Shown here piece after piece: positions 11,175-21,500 of a stretch of 64,000 nt of DNA; position 1 is the stretch's first letter; each line of letters starts with the position of its first letter. The DNA lies in the NCBI GenBank assembly GCA_014529385.2, contig CM043953.1:92943342-93007341 (forward strand). The letters run 5' to 3'. The position numbers and the translations under genes are program-made. This DNA is from Adiantum capillus-veneris (Eukaryota; Streptophyta; Polypodiopsida; Polypodiales; Pteridaceae). A model generated the notes under the pieces. The model saw only the letters and a program-made list of their open reading frames with translations. It was not told where the DNA came from and searched no databases.

Positions 11175-12772
11175 AGGTTTGTTCCTTCCTTCAACCATCT
11201 CTTGATCTCAAATTCTGAAGAGCCGAAATCATATGAAGAAGCTATGCAACACAAATCCAAAGAAGAATGGACGAAGAGCATGCAAGTGGAGATGGACTCA
11301 CTACATCGCAACCAAACATGGGCGTTGGTTGAGTTTCCTAAAGGGAAGCAGGCACTTCAAAATAAATGGGTGTACAAGTTGAAGGAAGAAGAAGGTGGGA
11401 AGAGAAGGTACAAGTCAAGGCTTGTGGTAAAAGGGTTTTCTCAAAAAAAAGGTATTGACTTCAATGAAATATTTTCTCTTGTTGTAAAAATGAACTCAAT
11501 TAGGCTTTTCTTAAACCTCGTGGCTTCTCATGATTTAAATCTCGAGCAAATGGATGTAAATACGGCATTCCCTAACAGTGACTTAGAGAAGGAAATCTAC
11601 ATGCTTCAACCAAAGGGGTATGAAGTAAAAGATAAGGAGAAAATGTTTTGCAGATTAAAGAAGAGCTTGTATGGTTTAAAGCAAGCATCAAGACAATGGT
11701 ACTTGAAGTTTGATCGATGGATGTTGGATCATGGATTTACAAGATGCAACTCGGATCACTGCGTCTACACGAAGAATTTGGGAGATGGGAAGCTCATCAT
11801 TCTAATGTTGTATGTTGATGACATGTTGATTGCAAGTGCTAACATACATGATATCAAAGACCTAAAAGAGGATCTATCTAAATATTTTTCAATAAAAGAT
11901 TTAGGTGTTGCAAAGTGGATACTCGGAATAAAGATATCAAGGGACATGACAAAGAAGACACTAAAGCTATCTTAAGAGGATTACATCAAGAAGGTACTAG
12001 AAAGGTTTGCAATACAAGATACAAAACCAGTTTCTACACCTTTGGCTGGTCACTTTAAACTGACAAAGGATATGTGTCCAAAGACACAAGAGGAGATAGC
12101 CTATATGTCTAAAGTTCCATATGTTGCAACGGTAGGTTCTCTAATGTATGTTATGGTCTGGACAAGGCCAGACATTGCACATACATTGGGAGTTGTGAGT
12201 AGGTTTATAGACAACCCAGGTAAAGAGCATTGGCAAGCTGTGAAGTGGATACTTAGGTATCTAAAAGGGGCAACAACAAATGCTTTGTATTTTGGAGGAA
12301 CTGATATTTTCTTCAAGGGTATGCAGATCCAGATATAGCAGGTGACAAAGATACTCAAAGGAGCACTACGGGCTATGTCTTCACGGTTGGAGGCACAGCA
12401 GTAAGTTGGGCTTCAAAGCTGCAGAAAGTGGTCTCACTTTCTACCACGGAAGCAGAGTATGTAGCAATGATGGAGGCAAGCAAAGAAATTATGTGGCTTC
12501 ACAGATTCTTAGAAGAGCTTGGATTCAAACAAGACAATTGTGTCTTGTACAATGATAGCCAAAGCGCTATCCATCTTGCAAAGAACTCAGCCTTTCATTC
12601 AAGGACAAAGCACATTGAGGTGAGATATCACTTCATACGCACTCTTTTGGAAGAGGGACAACTAAAGCTAGGAAAGGTGCATACAAGTGAAAATCTTGCA
12701 GACATGTTTACAAAGGTGGTCAACAAGGAGAAGTTGAGCTTTTGCTCATCTTTAATCAGCATTCAAGGATAA
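11175..12772 (+). pseudogene. Copia-A reverse transcriptase / RNase H region (broken)
   Basis: The frame from about 11202 covers the copia RT: NKWVYKLK, KARLVVKGF-like (KSRLVVKGFSQKKGIDF), LYGLKQASRQWY and the catalytic YVDD at about 11812-11823. A TAA at 11973 interrupts it. The following frame holds the RT thumb and GSLMYVMVWTRPDIAHTLG, and another frameshift near 12335 precedes the RNase H segment with [10 protein letters not shown] and [14 protein letters not shown]. The ORF ends at 12772, just before the polypurine tract. RT active-site aspartates are intact but the protein is split. Confidence 0.9.
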
Positions 12773-12820
12773 GAAGCTAGGATGGAAAGCAGTCACAGGT
12801 TTGGTTTGGAGATCAGTCTC

Positions 12821-12832
12821 CAAGTGGGAGAT
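12821..12832 (+). other. Copia-A polypurine tract
   Basis: CAAGTGGGAGAT sits immediately before the 3' LTR, where plus-strand DNA synthesis would be primed. Confidence 0.8.
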
Positions 12833-13501
12833 TGTTAAGTATGGAGCCTGATTTACCCCTTGTAATTTTCTATGATAAAAACTCACATTTGTAAGGTCCC
12901 CATTATGAGGAGAAGCCATCGCGCATGAAGAAAAATAACTCGCCGGAAAATAAAATCACTCGCCGGAAACCAAAATTTTCACAGTCAATCTTGAGTAAAG
13001 CTTGAGATTGGCTTCACCGGAATATTATGGCCAGACGGCGGTCAAAAAATGGTCGGAAAAAGATCGGTCGGTTGGCCGGTTGGCCGGTGGCTGGTAGTCA
13101 ATGGGCAGTGGGCCGGTGGTCGGAAGTCGGAAGTCGGAAGTCAATGGCCGGTAGCCGGTGGCCGAATTCAAAAGCGGACTTGTCTTCTCAAGGACGGCCA
13201 CACATGGACAGATTGGAGGGTCTGATTTGGACTTATCTACACAAGGGCAGCTACACATGTTGCCTCTCATGAGAGAGGGAAGCCCTTTTGGCCTATAAAA
13301 GGAGGCCATTTCTACACACATTTCATAGTGTGAAGTTGATTCAACAAGGTGGGTGTGAGGTGGTGAGAGTGAAGCAAGACGGGAGCTCTATTAAGGGTAT
13401 AAACCCTTTGTAAACTACTTCTTGTTTTTGAAGTACTAAAGCCATTAAGTGCCTGCTTTCCCGTGGACGTAGCCCACAGTGGGTGAACCACGTATATCGT
13501 G

Positions 13502-13562
<61 letters not shown>

Positions 13563-13647
13563 CTATAATCTCTTGTGTGTAAAATCTATCTCTCTCCATT
13601 AAGTAATCTACTCAAATATCTATTTAGCTACGTCATATTTCCTAACA
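12833..13647 (+). repeat. Copia-A 3' LTR
   Basis: 815 bp. It is longer than the 5' LTR chiefly because the CT run at 13507-13559 has expanded and the GGAAGTC/GGCCGG minisatellite is longer. It ends CCTAACA. Confidence 0.92.
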
Positions 13648-16010
13648 CCCGTGGGAGGGGTATCTCTCACCCACTTATCTTGCTGGTATCAAGGATACGA
13701 TCAATGAGAAACTCATCTTTGCAAGTGAAGTTATTTCTGACAAATTCACTTTGGGAGACTATTCTCAATGCGTTTCTAGACTTTTGCTAGTACTTGGAGA
13801 CCTATGACCCAAGGAAACCCTCAATTTCTATTAAGTTTGATGCATCGTGTACATTGTTGTTATCGGAGTCACTTTCAAGAAAGAATAATGTGTGGTTGAA
13901 CAGGTTTTTTGGGCTACTCAAAGAGGAGGTGGTAATAGCAATGCAACCACTTCTCATAGTTCTTCTATAAGTAGCAAATCAGTTGTGTCTAGTGCTTTTG
14001 CTGGTAGCAACTCGTCTCAAAATTATGGTGAAAATTTTAGAAGAAGATGCATTGCTATTATTGCAAAGCTAATGATCACTTGATAAAGCACTATCCTAAG
14101 TTGAAGGAAAAAGAAGCCAAGAAGAAAGAGGTTGGCCAATATAGCTATTGTAGAATCTTCTAGAAATGGAGATTGTGATGTTGTTGTAGATATAGAGTAG
14201 AAATATATTGCAAAGTGTACTCATGACCCTTCTGTCCATGATGCATGTATGTCAATTGTTATAGACGCATATGTTTGGTACTTTGATAGTGGTGCTACAA
14301 AGCACATTACTTTGCCTCGTGATTTTTTTGCCTCTCTTGAGGTTGTCCCTCATGGGATATGGACGCTTGTGCCAACAATTCCTCTTATCCGGTCAGTGGA
14401 GTTAGAAAGATTGTGCTAATTTTTGCCAATGACAATTCTTTCACACTTTTTGATGCACTTTATGTCCCAAGGATCAAAAAGAACCATTTGTCTATATCTA
14501 CGCTTGCAAGACTTGATCTTATTGTCAGATTTGTGGATACAAATATATGGTTCATGATTTCAGTTTTGCTTATGAAATTGTTGCATCATGCATTTTGTTT
14601 TTTAAGTTGTATAAGCTCACTTTGTATGATAAATGTAGCCAAAATTTTGCAAACGCAGTTGTGGATTCAAAGGCTAGGCTGTTTTAGATGCCCAATTTTG
14701 ACATGCATACAAAATGTATCTTGGTTTCATGAGATGTTGTATTTGTGAAAGATTCTATTAAACCTTTGTTATCATGAACTAGAGGGATTAATGTAAGCTC
14801 ACATGATATTTGTGACACTTTGTTGCCTCTTTTTAATGGTGGAAACTTGAATGTAATCTCCAATGAGACAAATGTCTAGCCAATGGGGGTTTCCAAAAAT
14901 GTTACAAACCAGCCTATTACTAATGAAGATGTACATGATATACTTGATGAAAGGGCTGAGAATGAAGAGGCTAGGGGTATGCCAAAATGGATAGTGCATA
15001 CTTTGTGTGACAGTAAATTGGATTCACCTATGTCAAGTTGTACTTGTTCACATTCTTGCCATGCATTATATGCATCAGATCGTTATGCTTTGGTTTTTTT
15101 TTGTTTATGTGGTGATAAAGAGGATCCTCTTTCTTTTTATGAGCACAGAATTCAAAAAATTGAATGGCTCTAATGCAATATATATATGAAGCACTTATAG
15201 AGAATGAAACATAGACTTTAAGTAATTTTCCTCCTGGAAAAAAAGGCCATTGATACAAAGTGGGTTAACAAGTTGAGACGTAAGCCAGATGGTGAGATTG
15301 ATCATTCCAAGGCTAGACTTGTTGCAAAAGGTTATGCACAACAGAAAGGCATTGACTATGAAGAGACTTTTGCTCCCAATTTTCATATGACTACTATTCA
15401 TTTTCTATACATGTGCATTGGTAGCTTAATTTGGATGGAATGTACATCAATCAAACATTGTTACTGCTTTCTTGAAAGGTGATATATTTGAGGAAGCATA
15501 TGTAATGTAGCCTCGTGGGTTTGTCAAGAAAGGGCAAGAACAGAAAGTGTGCAAATGTAATAAAGCTTTATATGGGCTGAAGCAGTTAAACATGGCTTTC
15601 ATAACAATCCAATTGAAAGCACTTTTTATGTCAAATGTGAGGGTGATGTATTTCGCATCTCGTTTTGTACGTAGATAACTTGGTAGTCTAAATGAGAAAA
15701 ACATTGTTGAATTGAATATAAAGTTCAAGATGAAAGAATTGGGGCTTTTGCATCTTTACTTGGGCATATAGTTTAAGCAGTGTGATGGAGGTATTGCTTT
15801 GTGTGCATCAAGATACATAGAAACATTACCATGTAAATTTGGACTTGAGGACTACAAACCTATTGCTACTCCAATGGAAACAAGTGAGTCTTAATGATGG
15901 TGGAGATCTTGCTAATATCACTCTTTATCAAACCTATTGCTACTCCAATGAACACAAGTTTGAAATTGAGTCTTCATGATGGTAGCTCAAGATATACCAA
16001 GACTAAGTAC
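13648..16010 (+). pseudogene. Copia-B, decayed copia internal region lacking integrase
   Basis: Multiple frames read as a diverged relative of Copia-N (29931-34217): the gag end at 13690-14090, a zinc knuckle with its last Cys changed to Tyr (about 14057-14098), protease site WYFDSGATKHIT (about 14275), the post-integrase linker (SKNVTNQPITNEDVHDIL, RGMPKW) and RT pieces (ARLVAKGYAQQKGIDYEETF). The integrase between about 14640 and 14700 is deleted. RNase H and both LTRs are absent. A 74-bp tandem duplication (15855-15928 and 15929-16002) lies in the RT thumb. Stops and frameshifts are numerous. It begins exactly at the right edge of Copia-A, and its missing 5' part is not found left of Copia-A. 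Confidence 0.85.
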
Positions 16011-16239
16011 TTCTCAAGTAAAGTCACCCTCTAAATTCAACCTAGAAGGTACACTTATGGATTCAAAGTAAGAAATGGCTAAATGGATTGAAGATATGTC
16101 CACGAGGCTACATTGAGATACTACTAAAGAATATATGAATGGGATCTCAAAGAAATTACCTCTACAACTTCACAATTCATTAGACCAAAGTTGCAAATCA
16201 AAAACTTGGGGCACAAAATGTTGCCATTTCCACTACTAA
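16011..16239. other. Junction DNA between decayed elements
   Basis: No recognisable coding remains. It separates the plus-strand Copia-B remnant from the minus-strand gypsy fragment. Confidence 0.4.
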
Positions 16240-16960
16240 AGTACATAGCATACTTGTAGAAAAAGAATATGTTGCCCAACTAAGAGCCCAATTCATTTTG
16301 GCCATCCATTTGAGGATGATAGGCCAAAGAAAAATTGAGTCTTGCTCCAAAATTTTCAAAGATTCCCTTCCATAAATTACCATTCATTATGGTATCCCTA
16401 TCAAAAACAATACTTGTGGGCAAGCTATGATACTCAAATATTTGAGATAAAAAGTTATGCTATATGTGGAGCTTTTATGGTCTTTTTGACAGGTATAAAA
16501 TGAGCGTGTTTGCTCAACCTGTCAACAATTGTCCATATTCTTGTGTTCCCATGGATGGACTTTGGTAAGCCATATATAAAATCCATAATTATACTCTCCC
16601 ATGGAGAATCAAAAATTGGAAACGGCTGTAGAAAACCACGTTGCTTTCCACCATCATATTTGATATTTTGATGTATAATGCATTGAGACATATTCTTGGA
16701 TGTCCTTCATAGTAGGCCAAAAGAATATTTCAATAGTACTCATTATTGCTTGAATCCCTCTATGTCCAGCATAAGGTGGAGCATGTGATTTATGCATGAC
16801 TCTATTTCTCAAAGATTTGGTAACACGTAGCCGAGAACCATAGAGAAGATAACCATCTTGAATCTTATATGGTTCTTGTATTCTCCTTAGAGCTAGGGCT
16901 AACATAACATCTTGAAAATCTGGTTCCATAGACCTTTTGAACCGAAGATTGCATGGAGCT
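16240..16960 (-). pseudogene. Ty3/gypsy integrase fragment
   Basis: Read on the minus strand, this matches the integrase of Gypsy-1 and Gypsy-2. It contains an H2C2-type zinc-binding part (SHAPPYAGHRGIQ, with one Cys region degraded to SMHYTSK), the core segment FDSPWESIIMDFIYGLPKSI with the first catalytic Asp, WTIVDRLSKHAHFIPVKKTI, the second Asp in VFDRDTIMN and the end YHPQMDGQNE. Stops and one frameshift are present. Neither LTRs nor RT remain, so it is a truncated relic. Confidence 0.85.
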
Positions 16961-17136
16961 TCAAGAGTCAACAAGAGAGAAGTACCTTTGCTCTCTCCAA
17001 AGCAATCTCGTAAAAAAACAAAATTTCTGACCATGAAAGTTTTTCATTAGATAAAGAAAGCTCAAGACACCCTGAGTCCACAGAAAGATCACAAATACAC
17101 ACGGAACACATTTCTCATGCCAACACAACCTCCTCA

Positions 17137-17545
17137 TTAGTTCCTCAGTAACCACTTCCAGGAAACAATAACTAATGATAAGAGCTTCCTATGCTTCCAT
17201 TGGAACCCGAAATGATGAGACATCAGCCTAGTAAAACAGTCTGAAACACCCAACATATCTGCCATCGAATAGCCACGAGAAACAATCTGAAACACCAGTA
17301 AACTACCAACAGGAGCCAAATTATACCAGCAGAACAAAATTGTAGGAGATCCACACAAGCCATCCAGTACCTCCATTGCCGATGAAGCAAAGATAATCCT
17401 TGACTAGAAGCTACCGTGTAAAGGAGCACACATTGCCTTGGCAAAGAAGAAAACAAGGTATGGTGCCAAGGGGCAACCCTGTATCACTGATCTTACAAGG
17501 GCAAAAGGCCTGCCAACAAGCCCTGAACTGTGACGACATTGATGG
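17137..17545 (-). pseudogene. LINE-type (non-LTR) reverse transcriptase fragment
   Basis: The minus-strand frame through 17440-17520 reads GRPFALVRSVIQGCPLAPYL, a close match to the conserved block of plant L1-type LINE reverse transcriptases (RQGCPLAPYLF pattern). The frame continues with one stop into less recognisable sequence. No endonuclease, YADD/FADD block or poly(A) tail was found. It is bounded upstream by a microsatellite at 17558. Confidence 0.65.
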
Positions 17546-17556
17546 CAGGTGTATAT

Positions 17557-17557
<1 letters not shown>

Positions 17558-17602
<45 letters not shown>
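17558..17602. repeat. (CT)n microsatellite
   Basis: 45 bp of uninterrupted CT repeats. Confidence 0.97.
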
Positions 17603-17604
<2 letters not shown>

Positions 17605-18508
17605 GATAGTTTCCTACGATGTTAAAACTCTCTTCTTCTACTTCTCTCTTCCCCACCCACACACAAACCCACCCCCCCCACACAAAAAAATAGGTACCGA
17701 GACATGCTCCCACACAAAAAAGCATACACTAATACAAAAATCTGCTTACTTCTCTACAGACACACACGTGCACGCACACACACACCACATTCCAGCCTGA
17801 GCTTGCAAGGATTTGTCCCCACCTCAATCCCCAAGGCACCTGATACTCCTGGCAAAAACCAAACTACAAAATTAATGTCAGTCTTTGCCAATGGAGCCAT
17901 GTCCCTGACCAAAATTGCCTGTAACCTTACAATGGATATTGCATGGTTGCTTAACCATCCTGATCACCTCTACCCACATAGACAAGACTACACCAATCCA
18001 CCAGAAAAGAAAGAGCAAATGATAATCAATGTGTGTTGCAGATTTCCAATTTCAAAGGACAGTTACAGGGTGTGTGTACAGAGTACAAAAATGATACCAT
18101 GAGCACCAGCCATGTTTACAAATCCTGGGCACCGATCTTTTCATCAAACACCCACAGCCGTTTAATATGGAGTATTGCAAAGCTCTTTGGTAATTGAAAG
18201 TATGAAAGACAAAATTTGATATGTTTTGTCCCATTCATGGTGTTGGTGGGCGGGTGGGCAGGTGGATCCAAAGCAGGGATTATCCACAAAACTCCTCTCA
18301 TTTTGAGCTGTCCACCATAGGGGACCCTATTTCACTATTTTTTCTTTCTTTTGTAAGTTCACCTATCAGTACAGAAAGTTACAATTCCCTAACCGGTACA
18401 ATCATCTGCATCCCTTTTTGAATTTACATACTAGGATTAAATACTAAGGAAGTTTTACAAGAGTTGAATGCTCTCATTATTTTGTATACGCTACATGTGG
18501 CTGGTCCT
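17603..18508. other. Downstream flank of the PUF gene
   Basis: C/A-rich low-complexity DNA (17640-17800) and then ordinary sequence. The 3' untranslated region of the minus-strand PUF gene must lie just below 18509. I did not find a clear polyadenylation signal. Confidence 0.45.
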
Positions 18509-21500
18509 TTATTTCTTGAACTGCGTACGAGAAAGAATTCGTTTACCGTAGGGACTGCTTCGTAGAACATGAACATGCGGCTTGATTGCATCAATTACAC
18601 TTGCATGAAGGTGTCCCTGCAGAAGACTGACTCAAGTTTAGCCTGTTGATGACCTCGACAAAGCGACCAAAAATAGGGGGATGTAAGTACCTTCGTAACT
18701 TGAAGAGCAGACTGGATGACATAATTTGCATAGGGGTCCTGTAGTAATTGGCTAAGAGAAGAGCTTGACATGAGCTCTTTCACAATAATCGACTTACTTT
18801 CATCTGTTGCAACCTTCAAACACTTTTCCACCACATTGCTACTGAACTTTTGCATGGCAAGGTGAGGAAAGCTGCCTTCAAGCCTTGAAACTACTTCCAC
18901 CAAAGCCCAAGGAAGCCCAAGGTCAAGAATATATTGCACAACATAGTTTCTGCCAAAACAGAGAGCAAGCCAAGCCGGGTTAGAAACACTGACAAACCCC
19001 CAATCCATGCACTCAATTCAACAAAGTTCTTCAGCATAAGATATCATACAAATGTAGCTTGGTGTGCACATTAATCGAAAAACAGATAAAACCATAAATT
19101 TCAAGAACATAAGTTTAACATCGCCTATTTAGCTCCTGTAATGTGATTAACCTCTTACCACATATAAAGCTCTAACTTGAGGTGTGACATTAGAAGCCAT
19201 TTCTTGACATCATTTCAATATCTTAAAAGTACCAGAACAACAAAAGTAAAGTGATATGACGATCTCAATAAAACCCTTCTGTCTATCACTTCAATGGAGC
19301 TTAAAAGCTCTGTAGAAGACCTACAGGGAAACACATCCCAGCCTCAAATGTGTGTACATCACTTCAGATCAAGCAAAATGGAAAAGCCATGTTACCTCAT
19401 CCCAGTAGGAACGTGCTCCAGAAGAGGGTTACACCTCCCTAGAGTGGATGAAGATTATACAATTCCATAAAACCATAACTTGTGGAAGAAAAACCACAAC
19501 CAGACCCAAGATTGGAACGCAGCATGATACTGTATCACAACAAGAGGCAGAATGTTTTCCACCTTCCTCCTAGCACCTCCCTTCATGCCATTTCTGCCAA
19601 GTGAGGATTATACGCAATTCTTTACCAAGTGAAACCATGGCGAAAAACAACCAAAGATGCAGAGCACAATATTGTAGCAGTTGCTTTGCAACCGTTTGTC
19701 CCGACCATAAAACACAGATAGCACAAAAGAGAGGTAGAAAACTTCCACCTCTCCGCCAGCACCTGCCTTCTTGCCACTTCTGCAAAGACTAACATTAAAT
19801 GACAAACAAAATCCACTGTGTTTAGCATGCACCGCATGATGACTTCTGACTGAAACAAAAGCTGGCACCTGCATACCAGGCCTCCGTCTTGAACTTAACG
19901 CCCCTTCAACTCTCAATCAGCAAGAAACCATGAAGAGAATCCCAAACTAAAGAAGCCCATTTTGGAATGTTGTAGGACCCATTCATTACTACAAGAGCAG
20001 CTATGTGCGACTCTCTTTGCAAAGAATTTATCCCCTCGTAGTGTTGGATGCTCAGATAACACAATGGCAGAAACTACAAATATACCAGTCTTCCTGATCT
20101 AGCTCGTGCAAGATACACAGGCAAAAATAGCACCTACACCTTTGGCCGTCCAGGCTCATGTGCCACATGGTTATCCCCATGACATTTTATGATGCATGAA
20201 ACTGAACCATAGAACATATCATGAAGAACTACAAGACATTAAAAAACAATGTGTAAAAGCTACCTGGTCACAGTGTCTCTTCAATATGTTGTTAAGATAC
20301 GATTGACATGTTCCTAAGTAGTGCAATTCTCCCTTCAATTGAAATTCTACGTCAATTCTAAAACACTCGATATAATCATGATGAAAGATTTAACCTGGCA
20401 GAAAGGTAGAGGTGATCTGCTCATATCTTGTGAATGCAACCAAAGCTTTGAGCTTGATAAAAAAACCAGCCTACTCTAGAACATTGTAGGTAAAGGAATC
20501 ACAATCTTTGAGAATTTCTCTCAACTTCTGCATATTTCATTTTTCTTTTATATACATTAAGGATTAAGGATTAAGAAGATGAGTTGGTAGAGACATTGTC
20601 CCAATACATGCACAACCTTGGTAGCTTAGGAGAGCAACCCAAAAAAAAATTTGAATGACCATGGTAAAACCTTTTTTTATTTCGACACACCAGAGGGCCC
20701 ACAGGGGGAGGTGCTTATCCCTTCCAAATATTAGCCATGAAACATGGTTGGGCAAGGGCCGCACACCACCGGGCAAGAACGACACATAAGCATCACCATG
20801 GCCACCTAATTGATGCCAAACCAGAATCAATAAACTTACATCAAGTTCACTAGTCCTCATAAACCAATGGGATGTACACCAAGATACAAACCTCCAATGC
20901 ATTTATATGCAAAGGAACAAGCACTTTTACCTCTAAAGTAGATATGGCCACAATAGCTCATAAAGGCACGATCAATACTTTCAAGTAACTTTTCTTTATG
21001 ACTGCATGCTAGCCCTCTTTATGCCCCAGGCACTAGAGGGACATCACCTGCGTGCACCAAATTGCCTTGCTTACACCTATATACGGGAATCCCCTTTGCT
21101 TTTTTGCCTTTGAAACCCCCTATTGTACCCTCACGAGATACCATACAGTAACCCTTCGTGAATACCCCAGATTTATGCCTCACTAATTCACAGATGACAT
21201 GCAACTCACTAATTTGTATGTCCCCAAAAACACCGTTGCATTAAAACAAAGAGAAGTATGATTGCACAAAAAAAGAAGAGTAACAGTGATTGACCACAAG
21301 CCTGCGCAAACAAAAACAAAATAAAATGTACCCGTATTGATCCTGAGAGAGTGCAAGAGCATTGGTTGCAATTTCAGTGACCAGCTGCCGTTGCTGTACA
21401 CCTGATGCAAAATCCACACAACGCTGCAAGACACAGCATCCATGTCTATGTGAAGCAATCTCCACACAGTGAGATGCAGCCGCATCAAAAATGAACTGAT

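Larger units (their letters stand above)
8057..13647 (+). mobile_element. Copia-A, full-length Ty1/copia LTR retrotransposon (inactive)
   Basis: Two direct LTRs (8057-8812 and 12833-13647) begin TGTTAAGTATGG and end TAACA. A Met-initiator tRNA primer site follows the first and a purine tract precedes the second. Between them, gag, protease, integrase, reverse transcriptase and RNase H occur in the copia order. Coding is broken by several stops and frameshifts, and catalytic residues are altered, so the copy is dead. The 5-bp flanks (CCCCA left, CCCGT right) do not match, so the expected target duplication is missing or eroded. LTRs differ mainly in the length of a CT tract. Confidence 0.93.

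Noticed and set aside
18595-19008. Separate small PUF-like genes at 18595-19008, 21241-21750 and 21896-23755
   Set aside because: Splice sites and phase join them into one gene; the short ORFs are exons with read-through into introns.
20564-20902. 112-codon ORF in PUF intron 3
   Set aside because: No recognisable domain, no supporting splice structure; treated as chance within a long intron.
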